A stretch of DNA of 64,000 bases. Origin: REEB85 sp018971455 (GTDB taxonomy: Bacteria; Pseudomonadota; Alphaproteobacteria; Acetobacterales; Acetobacteraceae). Each line of letters starts with the position of its first letter. Within the stretch, counting starts at the first letter, position 1. The translations under genes were made by a program, and so were the position numbers. The notes under the pieces were generated by a model that saw only the letters and a list, made by a program, of their open reading frames with translations, searched no databases and had not been told where the DNA came from. The stretch spans positions 3,211 to 67,210 of the forward strand of contig JAGWNT010000007.1 of NCBI GenBank assembly GCA_028871195.1. Direction: 5' to 3'. Of the stretch, positions 25,318-35,258 are shown piece after piece.

Positions 25318-26862
25318 TCACGCCGCGGCGCGGGCGCGCGCGGCGAAATCCTCGGGGAAATGGCGCAACGCGCTCAGCACCGGGAAGGGCGTGAACCCGC
25401 CCAGGGCGCAGAGCGAGCCGAGCCGCATGGTGGCGCAGAGGTCTTCCAGCAGGGCGGTGTTCTCGCCAACGCGCTCGCCCCGCATGATGCGCTCGATCAC
25501 CTCGCGCCCGCGCACCGCGCCGATGCGGCAGGGCGTGCATTTCCCGCAGGATTCGAGGGCGCAGAACGCCATGGCGAAGCGCGCCATCTCCGCCATGTCC
25601 ACGCTGTCGTCGAACACCACCAGGCCGCCATGGCCGATCAGCCCGTCCTGCGCGGCGAAGGCCTCGTAATCATAGGGCGTGTCAAACAGCGCGGGCGGGA
25701 AATAGGCGCCGAGCGGGCCGCCGGCCTGCACCGCGCGCACCGGACGGCCGCTCGCCGTGCCGCCGCCGATCCGCATGACCAGTTCGCCGAGGGTGACGCC
25801 GAAACCGGCCTCGAACAATCCGCCATGGCGGATGTTGCCGGCGAGCTGGATCGGCATGGTGCCGCGCGAGCGGCCGATGCCGAAGGCCGCATAGGCGGCG
25901 CCGCCGCGATGCAGGATCGTGGGGATCGTCGCCAGCGACAGCAGGTTGTTGACCACCGTGGGCTCGCCGAACAGGCCGTGATGGGCGGGCAGTGGCGGCT
26001 TGGCGCGCACCATGCCGCGTCGTCCCTCCAGGCTTTCCAACAGCGCCGTCTCCTCGCCGCAGACATAGGCGCCCGCGCCGACGCGCAATTCAAGATCGAA
26101 GCGCGTGGCCGAACCCAGCACGCCGCCCAGCAGCCCCTCGGCATAGGCGCGCTCGATGGCGGCCTGCATGGTTCGATTGGCATGGGGATATTCGGAGCGC
26201 GAATAGATGAAGCCCTGCGTCGCGCCGACGATGAAACCGGCGATCGCCATGCCTTCGATGAGTGCGAACGGATCGCCCTCCATCAGCATGCGGTCGGCAA
26301 AGGTGCCGCTGTCGCCTTCATCGGCGTTGCAGACGATGTATTTCTGCCGGCCGGGCGCGGCGCGCACGGTCTGCCATTTGACGCCGGTCGGAAACCCCGC
26401 GCCGCCGCGCCCGCGCAGGCCGGAGGCGACGATTTCGGCAAGCGCCGCGCCGGCCCCCAGTTCGAACGCGCGCGCCAGTCCGCGCAGCCCGTCATGGGTG
26501 CGGTAATCGGCCAGCGAGAGGGGATCGACGATGCCGCAGCGCGCGAAGGTCAGTCGGGTCTGGGCGGCGAGAAACGGATGCGCCTCCGGCCGTCCGATGC
26601 ACAGCGGGTGCGCGCCGCCGGTCAGCATCCCGGCATCGAGCAGGCCGGCGATATCTGCCGGCGTGACCGGGCCATAGGCGATCCGCCCACCCGGCGTCTC
26701 GACCTCGACCAGCGGCTCGAGCCACATCATGCCGCGCGAGCCGGTGCGGGTGATGGCGATCTCTGCCCCGCGCGCCGCCGCCGCCGCCAGCGCCCGCGCG
26801 ACGCCATCGGCCCCGACCGCGAGGGCGGCGGCATCGCGGGGGATGAAGAGCCGCGTGGTCAT
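25318..26862 (-). CDS. fdsB: NAD-dependent formate dehydrogenase beta subunit (FMN, NADH site)
   Basis: A 514-residue NuoF-like subunit that hands electrons to NAD. The NADH/FMN loops are GLRGRGGAGFPTGVKW and CNADEGDSGTFADR. The 4Fe-4S ligands are in ESCGKCTPCRIG and a later Cys in GSLCALGGFTP. The N-terminal 100 residues form a separate NuoE-like region without the full cysteine set. The start overlaps the fdsG stop (ATGA), so the long upstream frame is not used. Confidence 0.95.
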   Translation of the reverse strand: MTTRLFIPRDAAALAVGADGVARALAAAAARGAEIAITRTGSRGMMWLEPLVEVETPGGRIAYGPVTPADIAGLLDAGMLTGGAHPLCIGRPEAHPFLAAQTRLTFARCGIVDPLSLADYRTHDGLRGLARAFELGAGAALAEIVASGLRGRGGAGFPTGVKWQTVRAAPGRQKYIVCNADEGDSGTFADRMLMEGDPFALIEGMAIAGFIVGATQGFIYSRSEYPHANRTMQAAIERAYAEGLLGGVLGSATRFDLELRVGAGAYVCGEETALLESLEGRRGMVRAKPPLPAHHGLFGEPTVVNNLLSLATIPTILHRGGAAYAAFGIGRSRGTMPIQLAGNIRHGGLFEAGFGVTLGELVMRIGGGTASGRPVRAVQAGGPLGAYFPPALFDTPYDYEAFAAQDGLIGHGGLVVFDDSVDMAEMARFAMAFCALESCGKCTPCRIGAVRGREVIERIMRGERVGENTALLEDLCATMRLGSLCALGGFTPFPVLSALRHFPEDFAARARAAA

Positions 26863-27347
26863 GGCGCCGGCCCGGGGTCGCGCGGCGCGCCGAGGGCCGC
26901 GTCGAGCATCGCGGCGTCGAGCCGGCCGAGCGGCGCGCCGTCGAGCAGCGCCGCCGGCGCGCAGGCGCACAGGCCGAGGCAGTACGCCGCCTCCACCGTC
27001 AGCGCGCCATCGGCGGTGGTCTCGCCCCAGCCGATGCCCAGGCGACGCAGCAGCGCCTCGGACTGGGCGGCGGCGCCCATCGCCTGGCAGGCCTCGGCCC
27101 GGCACAGCCTGAGCACCCGCCGGCCGGGAGGGGCGTCGCGAAAATCGTGATAGAAGGTAACGATGCCGTGCATTTCGGCACGGGTGATGTTGAGGGCCGC
27201 CGCCATCATCGGCACGGCGGCCGCGGGAATGTGGCCAAAGGCGTCCTGGACGGCGTGCAACATCGGCAATGCCGCGCCGGGCCGGGCCGCGTGGGCGGCG
27301 ATGATCTCGCCGCCGCGCTCCGCATTCCACGGATCGTAATGGGTCAT
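26859..27347 (-). CDS. fdsG: NAD-dependent formate dehydrogenase gamma subunit (2Fe-2S)
   Basis: A 162-residue NuoE-like thioredoxin-fold ferredoxin. The 2Fe-2S ligands are Cys82, Cys87 (LCRAEACQAMG), Cys123 and Cys127 (AAYCLGLCACAPA). It is the first gene of the operon fdsG-fdsB-fdsA-fdhD-fdsD, with the ATG at 27347 after a weak GGGG. The 136-base gap to pbpC should hold the operon promoter, but I cannot pick out convincing -35/-10 boxes. Confidence 0.95.
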   Translation of the reverse strand: MTHYDPWNAERGGEIIAAHAARPGAALPMLHAVQDAFGHIPAAAVPMMAAALNITRAEMHGIVTFYHDFRDAPPGRRVLRLCRAEACQAMGAAAQSEALLRRLGIGWGETTADGALTVEAAYCLGLCACAPAALLDGAPLGRLDAAMLDAALGAPRDPGPAP

Positions 27348-27483
27348 GATTATTCTACCCCGAACGCTCCCCTCACCTAGGAGTTGCACCCGCCGCGGGC
27401 CAATACAACAGCCAACACGGCGCGCCGCGAGAGAAATTTCCCGCGCGCCCCCGCCACCGCGCAGAGGGGCGGCGAGGCCGGCG

Positions 27484-29361
27484 CTATTTCACCCGCACGG
27501 CGGCATGGGCGGCCGCCCCGTCCGCATCGAGAATGGTCAGCCGGTAGAACCCCGGCGCGGGCGGGCGCCAGGCGATGTCGCGCCGGGCGGGGTCGGTGGC
27601 GAGCGGCATGCCGTCGATCAGGAAGCGCAACGGCCGCTGGCCGCCCATGGCGCGCAGGACGATGCGCCCCCGCCCGTCCAGCACCGCGCCGGGGGGCGGG
27701 AACAGCAGGCGCAGCGCGTCGGCGTGCAGATGGTGCACGGGCGCCGCGGCCAATTCGGCCGGCATCGGGCGGGGGGCGGGGGGCAGCACGTCGAACACGC
27801 TGGCTAGCAGCGGCAGGGCGAGCGCGGCGCCGGTGGCGCCGGGCAAGGGCGTGCCGTCGGGCCGGCCGACCCAGATTCCGACCACATGCCGGCGGTCGAA
27901 GCCGAGCGCCCACGCATCGCGCCCGCCCCAGCTGGTGCCGGTCTTCCAGGCGATGCCGGGTGGGCCGCCGGCCGGGAAGGGCCGCGTCAGGATCCGGGCG
28001 ATGCTGGCGGCGACATCGGCCGAGACGAAGGCCGCGCGCGGCACCGGGCGCGCGGCGTCCAGGCGGAGCATGGCGGTCCGGCCATCGCCGGCGATGGCTT
28101 CGTACAATCCCGCGGCCTCGCGCAGCGAAATGCCGGCGCCGCCGAGGGCGAGCGGCAGCGAGGCGTCCGCGCCCGGCGGTAGGCGCAGCGTGACGCCGGC
28201 GGCGCGGATGGCGGCGGCGAAACGCGCCGGGCCGACGCGGCGCATCAAGGCCACGGCGGGCAGGTTGAGCGAGCGTTGCAGCGCCTCGGCGGCGGTGATC
28301 GGGCCGGTGAAGCCATGGTCGAAATTCTCCGGCGCGTAGCCGCCGAAATGGCGCGGCAGATCGGCCAGCCGCGTTTCCGGCCCGGCGATGCCGTCCTGGA
28401 AGGTCATGGCATAGACGAAGGGTTTCAGTGCCGAGCCCGGCGAGCGAATGGCGCGCGTGAGGTCGAGCGCGGTGTCGCCCGACGTCACCACCGCGCGCAG
28501 GTTGCCGTGCAGGTCGGCGACCAGGACGGCGATCGCGGCCAGGTGCTGCAGCGTGCGGCGGCGTTCGGCGGCGAGGCGTTCCAGCGCGGATTGCAGCGGC
28601 AGGTCGAGCGTGGTGGCGATGCGCGCGCCGCCGCCGAGACCGGCCAGTGCCTGGGCGGCATGGCGGGGCATGGAATGGCGGTGCGTCGGCACCGCGCCGC
28701 CATCGGCGCCGAGGATGCGGTCGCGCAGGGCGCGCGCGCGGGCGGCGTGGCGGTCCGGGCGCAGCGCCTCCGGCCGGCGGGGGATCGCCACCAGCAGGGC
28801 CGCCTGGGCGGCGTCGAGCAGGCGCGGCTCGATGCCGAACCAAGCCAGCGAGGCGGCGCGCACGCCTTCGAGATTGCCGCCGAACGGCGCCAGGGTCAGC
28901 CACATCGAGAGGATCTGCGCCTTGGAGAAATGCGCCTCGAGCTGCATCGCGCGGGCGATTTCGATCAGCTTGGCGCGCATGGTGCGCGGGCGCGGATGCA
29001 GCAGGCGGGCGACCTGCATCGTCAGCGTCGAGCCGCCGGCGACGATGCGGCCGGCGCGCGCATCCTCCCACGCCGCGCGCAGGAGGGCCATCGGATCGAC
29101 GCCAAGATGGGCGTGGAAGCCGCGATCCTCGGTGGCGAGCAGCGTGTCGATCAGCACCGGGGCGACATCGTCCGGCGTGGTGGGCAGGCGCCAGATGCCG
29201 CCGGGCGCAGGCAGCACGGCGACGGTCCGGCCGGCGCGATCGGTCACCACGCGCCCGGTGGCATGCAGGCGCGCGAGTTCCGGCGGAAAGGCGCGGTCAA
29301 GCCCGATCGCCGCGAGGCCAAGCAGCGCAAGCCCGGCCAGGAGGGCCGCGAGGCGCCTCAC
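27484..29361 (-). CDS. pbpC: penicillin-binding protein 1C
   Basis: A 625-residue bifunctional peptidoglycan synthase anchored by one N-terminal helix (LAALLAGLALLGLAAIGL). The glycosyltransferase Glu is in LLATEDRGFHAHLGVD, with GGSTLTMQVARLL behind it. Transpeptidase motifs are SPGSALKPF (SxxK), SLN and KTGTSWGGRDAW. The C-terminus is a BiPBP-like beta domain. It overlaps the alpha-2-macroglobulin gene by four bases, the usual genetic pairing of PbpC with bacterial A2M. Confidence 0.94.
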   Translation of the reverse strand: MRRLAALLAGLALLGLAAIGLDRAFPPELARLHATGRVVTDRAGRTVAVLPAPGGIWRLPTTPDDVAPVLIDTLLATEDRGFHAHLGVDPMALLRAAWEDARAGRIVAGGSTLTMQVARLLHPRPRTMRAKLIEIARAMQLEAHFSKAQILSMWLTLAPFGGNLEGVRAASLAWFGIEPRLLDAAQAALLVAIPRRPEALRPDRHAARARALRDRILGADGGAVPTHRHSMPRHAAQALAGLGGGARIATTLDLPLQSALERLAAERRRTLQHLAAIAVLVADLHGNLRAVVTSGDTALDLTRAIRSPGSALKPFVYAMTFQDGIAGPETRLADLPRHFGGYAPENFDHGFTGPITAAEALQRSLNLPAVALMRRVGPARFAAAIRAAGVTLRLPPGADASLPLALGGAGISLREAAGLYEAIAGDGRTAMLRLDAARPVPRAAFVSADVAASIARILTRPFPAGGPPGIAWKTGTSWGGRDAWALGFDRRHVVGIWVGRPDGTPLPGATGAALALPLLASVFDVLPPAPRPMPAELAAAPVHHLHADALRLLFPPPGAVLDGRGRIVLRAMGGQRPLRFLIDGMPLATDPARRDIAWRPPAPGFYRLTILDADGAAAHAAVRVK

Positions 29362-32300
29362 GGCGGCAGGACGGTCACGCGCCCCTCGGCCTGCCGGGCG
29401 TAGAGGGCGGGACGGTACATGTCCGCGACACTCGCGCCGGGCAGGGCGTAATCGCCGGGGGTGACGGCGCGCAGGCGGACGGCAAGGTGAATGCCGGCGC
29501 CGTTGGCCGGCACGGTGGCCACGGCGGCGAAGCGGTCATCGGCGGCGGGCTCGGCCTCGGTCTGCGACAGCTTGCCGAGCCAGGCCATGCCGGGCACCGG
29601 GCCGGCGGCCATGCGGCTGGCGATCTCCCAGCCCGCCGGCAGGCCCTGCATCAGCATGGCGCGATGGGCCTGGCCGTCCTCGGCATGGGCGTCGAGCACC
29701 AGCACGAAGACGGTGTTCTGATGCAGCGCGTCGAGCGCCAGAGGGGCGCCGTCGAGGGTCTCGAACTGCCGGCTCACGCGCATCAGGCGCCGCGCCGCCG
29801 GCGGGGCTTCGCGCGGCACCCCGGTGATCGCGACGCTCTGCCACACCGGCTGCGTGCCCAGGTTATGGGCCGTGGCGGGGCCGGCGAGCGCCAGGCTCAG
29901 CAGTGGCGCGGCGGCCAGGGCATGCCCATCCACCGCCACGCGCACGGGCGCGCCGGCGCGGCCGAGCGCGGCGGCGGCCGCGGCCGCCCAGGCCTGCTCC
30001 TGGGTGTTGAGCCCATCGGGGGCCAGGTCCGCGCCGGGCAGGGCGGCGACCAGATGGGCCAGCCGGTCCGCCAGCAGGCCGCTCTCCTTGAGCAGCACCG
30101 CGATCGCCGCCTGGTCGCGCAGGGCGGTGCCGTAATCGGCCGGCCACCAGCCGCGGGCGGGCGCGGCCAGGGCGGCGGCGAAGGCGGCCTCGGCGCGCGG
30201 GCGGTCATGGGCGAGCGCCAGGGCCGCGCCGAGCTGCGCCTTGGCGAGCGGCGTCGGCATGTCCGCGATATGTTCGGCGAGCACCCGCGCGGCTCCCGGC
30301 AGCCCATGGCCGGCGCGGGCCAGCACGTAGAGCCGATAGGCCTGGGCGGCGCGGTCGGCCGGCTTGTCGCCGGGATCGCTCGCCGCGTCGGTGAGGAATT
30401 TGACCGCGTCGGTGAGGGCCTGGGCGGGCACGGGGGCGCCGGCATCCCGGGCGCGGAGCAGGAAATCCGTGGCGTAGGCGGACAGCCATGGCTCGGCCTC
30501 GCCATTGGCGGTCCACAGCGCGAAGCCTCCATCGAAGCGCTGGCGGTCGAGCACCGAGGCGACGGCCGCCGCCAGCCGGGCGGCGCGCTGCGGGCCGGCA
30601 ACCGCGCCATCGGGCAGCATGGCGAGGGGCAGGCCCCGGCTGGTCGCCTGTTCGAGGCAGGATAGCGGGTAGTCGGCCAGGGCCTGCACCAGCGCGCCGG
30701 CATCGTAGCGCACCGGTGCGCCGAAGGTGGCGGTGGCGCGCCAGGTGCCGGGCAGGAAGCGGTCGGCCGCCGGCACCAGCGGCACCTGGGCGCCCGGCGC
30801 CAGCGCGCCCCCGGAGAGCAGCGCGAGCGGCGCGCGCGACGAGCGGACGAGGATGGCGGTGTGGCGGGTGATGTGAAACCCGTCCGGGCCGGTGACGTCG
30901 AGCGCGATGGTGCCGCGCCCGGCGCCGGTGGCGCGCAGCGTGGTCGTCTCCAGCGCCTGCCCGCCAGGGGCGAGCGTGGCGGCGAGCCGGTTCGGCCCCT
31001 CCAGCGCCAGCGGCCCGCCGAGGGTGATGCTGGCCGCCATTTCGCCCTTCGGCAGATCGAGATCGTGCAGCAGCACGGCGAGGCGGGTGGCATCGCCGGG
31101 GGCGAGGAAGCGCGGCAGCAGCGGCTCGGCGATCAACCGGTCGCGCACCACGAGATCGGTGTTCGCCGCCCCGATCCGGGTGCCCAGCCACGACACCGCC
31201 ATCAGCCGCACCTGGCCGTTGAAATCCGGCAGGGGCAGGGTGATCAGGGCCTGCCCGTCCGGCCCCGCCTGCACCGGGGGGCTGAACAGGGTGACGGTCT
31301 GCTGGGGGATTTCAGGCAGGGAGAAGGCGCCCTCGTCGCCGCCCTGGCGCAGTAGGGTGGAGCCGCCCTGCGCAGCGGCGATCAGCCGGCCCCAATCGTC
31401 ACGGATGTCGATGCCGAGGCGGCGGCGGCCGAGGAAATGCGCCGTCGGGTCCGGCGAGACGAAATGCGTCAGCCGCAGGATGCCCTCATCGACGGCGGCA
31501 AGGCTGACCCAGGCCCCGGGAGCGGTGCGCACGGCGATGCGCGCGGCGGCGCGCGGCAGCACGTGGTCCGGCACGTCGATGCCCATGGCGAGCTTGCGCG
31601 CACCCGGATCCACGCCGACCCAGACGAGGCCGATGGCGCGCGCCGGATGGCCCGGCTTCGCCGCATCGCTCTCCCCGCGAAAGACGTGCACGGCGACATA
31701 GGCTCCGGGGCCCCAGCTCGCCTCCACCGGCACCTGCAGATCGGCCCCGCCGGCGGGCACGGCGAGGTTGCGCCGGGAGATGACGCGGTCGGTCAGCACC
31801 AGCACCGTCGCCTGGCCGGCGAAGGGCGGGGCGATGTGGATGGTGACGTTCTGGCCGACCGGCACGAGCTGCCGGTCCGCCGAGACATCGACCCGGTCCG
31901 GCACGTCGGGGCTGTCGGCACCGGCCCAGCCGGAGCGGAAGCGGTAGGAGGTGATGGCCATGCCGCCGGTCTGGGCGATCTCCAACCGGTAGCGGCCGAA
32001 TTCCAGCTTGCGCGCGAAATGCAGGACGCCATCGGCGGGGATGGCGATGTCCCTGGTCTCCAGCGGCTCGTCGCGCCACACCGTTTCGTAGCGGGCGAGC
32101 CTGCCATCCATGACCACGTGCCAGTCCGGCCGCTCGCGCACCAGGCGCAGCTTCGCCGCCATCGCCATCGGCGTGCCGTCGGGGTGCACGGCGAGGATGT
32201 CGAAGGCGGCCTCGGTGCCGGCATCGACGGCGCCGCCGGCGAAGGCGGGGCGGATGCCGATGAACGGGTTGGCGCCGCGCACCGGCATGGTGGTGGCCGC

Positions 32301-34469
32301 GCGCACGGCGTGGCCCGAGGGATCGTTCACCGCGACATCGATCTCGGCCTGCAGCGCCTGCGTGGTGTCCGGCGCGCGGGCGAGCGTGACGGCGAGCCGG
32401 CTATGGCCCTGCGCATCGGTATCAGGCAGCGCGAGGTCGATGGCGTCGGGCGCGAAGGCCTCGCCCTGCAGACCGAAATGATAGGCGGCGAGGCGGGGGA
32501 AAGGCTGCCTGTCGATCGCAAGATGCAGGCTGGCCTTGCCGGACAGACCGGCGCCGGGCGCGCCATAGAGATAGCGCACCGCCACCGGCAGGCTCGTGGC
32601 CTGGCCGGGGACGATGGCGGGCGGATTGGGGCCGAGATCAACGGCGAGGCGATCGGGCACGAAGGCATCGACGCGGAAGCTCGCCTGGCCGATCGGCGGG
32701 GCCGCGGGATCGGCGCGCAGCTCGATCGACCACATGCCGGCGGCGGCGCCGGCCGACAGCGTCACCGGCAGATGGATCGCCGAATCCGGGCCGCGCGGCG
32801 GGACGGTCTTGAGGAACACCTGGCCGTTCGGCCGCAGCACGCGCAGCTCGGTGGGGATGTCGGCCGGATTGCCGGCGGCGTCGCGCAGCAGCGCCATCAC
32901 CTGCACGGTCTCGCCGGGGCGATAGATGCCGCGATCGAGCCAGACGAAGGCGTCGAGCGGGCCGGGATCGGGACGGCCGGCCACGCCGCGATCGGCGAGG
33001 TCGAACGCCGCGGCGGTGAGATCGATGGTGGCGAAATCGCCGTCCTGGGCGAAGGCCTGCACGGCGAGCGGGGAAAGCGGCCCGTCGCCGTGCAGGAGCG
33101 ACACCGGGAAATGCGCGACGCCGTCCGCATCCGTCGTGGCGGTGCCGAGAATGTCGTTGTTGCGGGCCAGCAGGTCGAGGCGCACGGCGGCGCGCGGCAG
33201 CGCATCGGCATAGCTGCGCAGCTGCACCGTGAGCCCGTCGCTGCCGCGCCAAACGGTGGGGGCGAGATCGGTGCGCAGGATGATCTGCACGGCCGAGGTG
33301 CTGTCCGCGTTGGTGCCGTCGCCGGGGGTGGCGACGAGGGCATAGAGGCCGGGGCCGGCGGTGGTCAGCGCCGGTGGAAAGGGCAGTGCCGTATGGGCCG
33401 GCTGGTTCGCGGTCCAGACGGGAATGGCGGCGCTGCCCTGCCAGACCACGCTGCCGTGCTGGTCGGCGAGGTTGTTGGCTGTCCAGGCCTCCATCGGCTG
33501 GGTCAGCCGGTTGTTGCGCAGCACCGCCGCGATGCTGCGCTCGCTGAGGCGGATCAGGGTGAGCTTGACCGCCGAGAGGTTGGTGGTGGTCATCGTCGCC
33601 GCCGCCGCCTGGCCGCGCGGCAGCACGAACAGGCGGGTATCGAAGAGGATGCGCGGCGCGCGGTTGGGCATGGCGACGGCCAAGGTGGTGGCCTTGTGCA
33701 GGGCGATGTCGCCGTCGCCGGGCAGCCCGGCGCGCAGCGTGACGCGGGTGGTGGCGCCGGAGGGCAGGCCGGAGATGCAGAGCTGGCCGGCCTCGCGCGT
33801 CACCGCCGCGTCGGGCACGGCGGGCGCCAGGCTCACCCAGTCCTGGGCGACGAAATCGCCGCGCCGGGTGAGCGGCGTGTAGAAGCCGATGCAGGCGCGC
33901 GGCGGATCGGCCTCGCCCTCGGTGCGCACGCGGCGGACCAGAAGCCCGGCACTCTGCTCGGCCGCGGCGAGGCGCTGCTGATACGCCGCGTTGGCGGGCA
34001 CCAACGCGGCCAGGGCGGCGAGGACGGTGATCTCCTGGGCCGGGCGGTCCATGCCGTGCAGCACGTCCGCCATAAGCAGCAGCGCGCCCACCTGCTGCGG
34101 CCCCTCGCGGGTGGCGGCGTATTCCTGCCAGGCGGCAAGCAGGGCGGTGCGCGGATCGGGCGGCGTGCGGCGCATCAGGGCGGTGGCCAGCTGGTGCCAC
34201 AGATCGGCGCTGGGCTCGCCGAGGCCGATGCGCGCCTCGAGCGCCGGCACCGCGGCGGTCCAGTCGCCCCGGCCGATCGCCGCGCTGGCCCGTTGGTCGG
34301 CGGCGATGCGGGCCTGCGGCGTGCCGCCGGCGGGAAAGCTGGCGGTGAGGCGGCGCTGAAAGAGGCGGGCATCGCTGGCGATGCCGGGCAGATCAAGGCT
34401 GGCCGCCAATGCCGGCATGGCCGCGCAGCCCAGCGCCATCAGGCAAAATACGAGTGCCGCGCGCCGCAT
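29358..34469 (-). CDS. bacterial alpha-2-macroglobulin (YfhM-like)
   Basis: A 1703-residue periplasmic protease trap. The N-terminal signal MRRAALVFCLMALGCAAMPALA may be cleaved after ALA. The Cys in ALGC is a poor lipobox, so anchoring is uncertain. MG domains follow (for example FVWLDRGIYRPGETVQVMAL). The thioester CLEQ lies near residue 1271 (YPLSCLEQATSRG), in the alpha/alpha toroid. It is thought to covalently catch attacking proteases while PbpC repairs the wall. It is transcribed first, pbpC second. Confidence 0.93.
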   Translation of the reverse strand: MRRAALVFCLMALGCAAMPALAASLDLPGIASDARLFQRRLTASFPAGGTPQARIAADQRASAAIGRGDWTAAVPALEARIGLGEPSADLWHQLATALMRRTPPDPRTALLAAWQEYAATREGPQQVGALLLMADVLHGMDRPAQEITVLAALAALVPANAAYQQRLAAAEQSAGLLVRRVRTEGEADPPRACIGFYTPLTRRGDFVAQDWVSLAPAVPDAAVTREAGQLCISGLPSGATTRVTLRAGLPGDGDIALHKATTLAVAMPNRAPRILFDTRLFVLPRGQAAAATMTTTNLSAVKLTLIRLSERSIAAVLRNNRLTQPMEAWTANNLADQHGSVVWQGSAAIPVWTANQPAHTALPFPPALTTAGPGLYALVATPGDGTNADSTSAVQIILRTDLAPTVWRGSDGLTVQLRSYADALPRAAVRLDLLARNNDILGTATTDADGVAHFPVSLLHGDGPLSPLAVQAFAQDGDFATIDLTAAAFDLADRGVAGRPDPGPLDAFVWLDRGIYRPGETVQVMALLRDAAGNPADIPTELRVLRPNGQVFLKTVPPRGPDSAIHLPVTLSAGAAAGMWSIELRADPAAPPIGQASFRVDAFVPDRLAVDLGPNPPAIVPGQATSLPVAVRYLYGAPGAGLSGKASLHLAIDRQPFPRLAAYHFGLQGEAFAPDAIDLALPDTDAQGHSRLAVTLARAPDTTQALQAEIDVAVNDPSGHAVRAATTMPVRGANPFIGIRPAFAGGAVDAGTEAAFDILAVHPDGTPMAMAAKLRLVRERPDWHVVMDGRLARYETVWRDEPLETRDIAIPADGVLHFARKLEFGRYRLEIAQTGGMAITSYRFRSGWAGADSPDVPDRVDVSADRQLVPVGQNVTIHIAPPFAGQATVLVLTDRVISRRNLAVPAGGADLQVPVEASWGPGAYVAVHVFRGESDAAKPGHPARAIGLVWVGVDPGARKLAMGIDVPDHVLPRAAARIAVRTAPGAWVSLAAVDEGILRLTHFVSPDPTAHFLGRRRLGIDIRDDWGRLIAAAQGGSTLLRQGGDEGAFSLPEIPQQTVTLFSPPVQAGPDGQALITLPLPDFNGQVRLMAVSWLGTRIGAANTDLVVRDRLIAEPLLPRFLAPGDATRLAVLLHDLDLPKGEMAASITLGGPLALEGPNRLAATLAPGGQALETTTLRATGAGRGTIALDVTGPDGFHITRHTAILVRSSRAPLALLSGGALAPGAQVPLVPAADRFLPGTWRATATFGAPVRYDAGALVQALADYPLSCLEQATSRGLPLAMLPDGAVAGPQRAARLAAAVASVLDRQRFDGGFALWTANGEAEPWLSAYATDFLLRARDAGAPVPAQALTDAVKFLTDAASDPGDKPADRAAQAYRLYVLARAGHGLPGAARVLAEHIADMPTPLAKAQLGAALALAHDRPRAEAAFAAALAAPARGWWPADYGTALRDQAAIAVLLKESGLLADRLAHLVAALPGADLAPDGLNTQEQAWAAAAAAALGRAGAPVRVAVDGHALAAAPLLSLALAGPATAHNLGTQPVWQSVAITGVPREAPPAARRLMRVSRQFETLDGAPLALDALHQNTVFVLVLDAHAEDGQAHRAMLMQGLPAGWEIASRMAAGPVPGMAWLGKLSQTEAEPAADDRFAAVATVPANGAGIHLAVRLRAVTPGDYALPGASVADMYRPALYARQAEGRVTVLPP

Positions 34470-34511
34470 CGCTCTCTCCTGGATTCGATGCCGGAGTGTA
34501 GGCGCGATCGG

Positions 34512-35258
34512 CTAGCCGGTGGTGTCCAAATCGTTGCTCATCGCCTCGGTGACGCGCACCGCCAGCGCCTCCAGCTCCGGGTCGGCGATCCCCATGGCGC
34601 GCAATCCGTCGCGGGTCTGGAACAGGTAATCGGCGCCCGAGCCCAGCATGCCGCGGGCGGTGGCGAGCCGGCGCACGATTTCGTGTTCCGAGAGATCGCC
34701 CGCATAGGCCGGGCCGTCGGGGTTGATGGTGAAGGCGATGGCGCGGCCGAGCGGCGCGCCATCGGGCGTTTCGACATCGACCCAGCGCGGAACATAGCCG
34801 CTGGCGATCATTTCGCGGCGCCACAGAAGGTCGAGTTCCTGGGCGATGTCGCCCTCGGCGACGCGCAGCACCGCGCCGGCGCAGGAGCCGCCCGGCCGCA
34901 GGCCGAGCATGAGCCCCGGCTTCTCCGGCGTGCCGCGCCCGGATTTGACCGAGAGGCAGAAGGCGCGGTGCCAGCCGAGCACGCGCGCGATGCGCCGCTC
35001 GGCGACATGGATGGCGGGGTTCCAGATCAGGCTGCCATAGGCGAAGACCCAGACGCCCGCACGGTCTTCGGCATCCTGCCGGGGGCGGGCGGCGAGGATG
35101 GCGGCGAGCGAGGCGGCGCGCTCCTCGTCGCTGAGCAGCCGCAGCCCGGGATTGGAGCGGGCGACCAGCGCCGGAAATCCGCCGCTCAGCAGCAGCTCGC
35201 GCGTCAGGCCCGGCCGTGCCTCTTTGGTCGGGCCGCCCACCCCGTCAGTGCTTGGCAA
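34512..35258 (-). CDS. ChaC-like gamma-glutamylcyclotransferase
   Basis: About 248 residues of the ChaC type, which cleaves glutathione to 5-oxoproline and Cys-Gly. The nucleotide-like loop VFAYGSLIWNP opens the fold. GVHRAFC-type residues (LGWHRAFCLSVKSGRG) and GMLGSGADYLFQT near the end match the family. The start is uncertain: TTG at 35258 overlaps the mscL end, and GTG at 35240 does not. Neither has a strong ribosome-binding site, so coupling to mscL is likely. Confidence 0.85.
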   Translation of the reverse strand: MPSTDGVGGPTKEARPGLTRELLLSGGFPALVARSNPGLRLLSDEERAASLAAILAARPRQDAEDRAGVWVFAYGSLIWNPAIHVAERRIARVLGWHRAFCLSVKSGRGTPEKPGLMLGLRPGGSCAGAVLRVAEGDIAQELDLLWRREMIASGYVPRWVDVETPDGAPLGRAIAFTINPDGPAYAGDLSEHEIVRRLATARGMLGSGADYLFQTRDGLRAMGIADPELEALAVRVTEAMSNDLDTTG

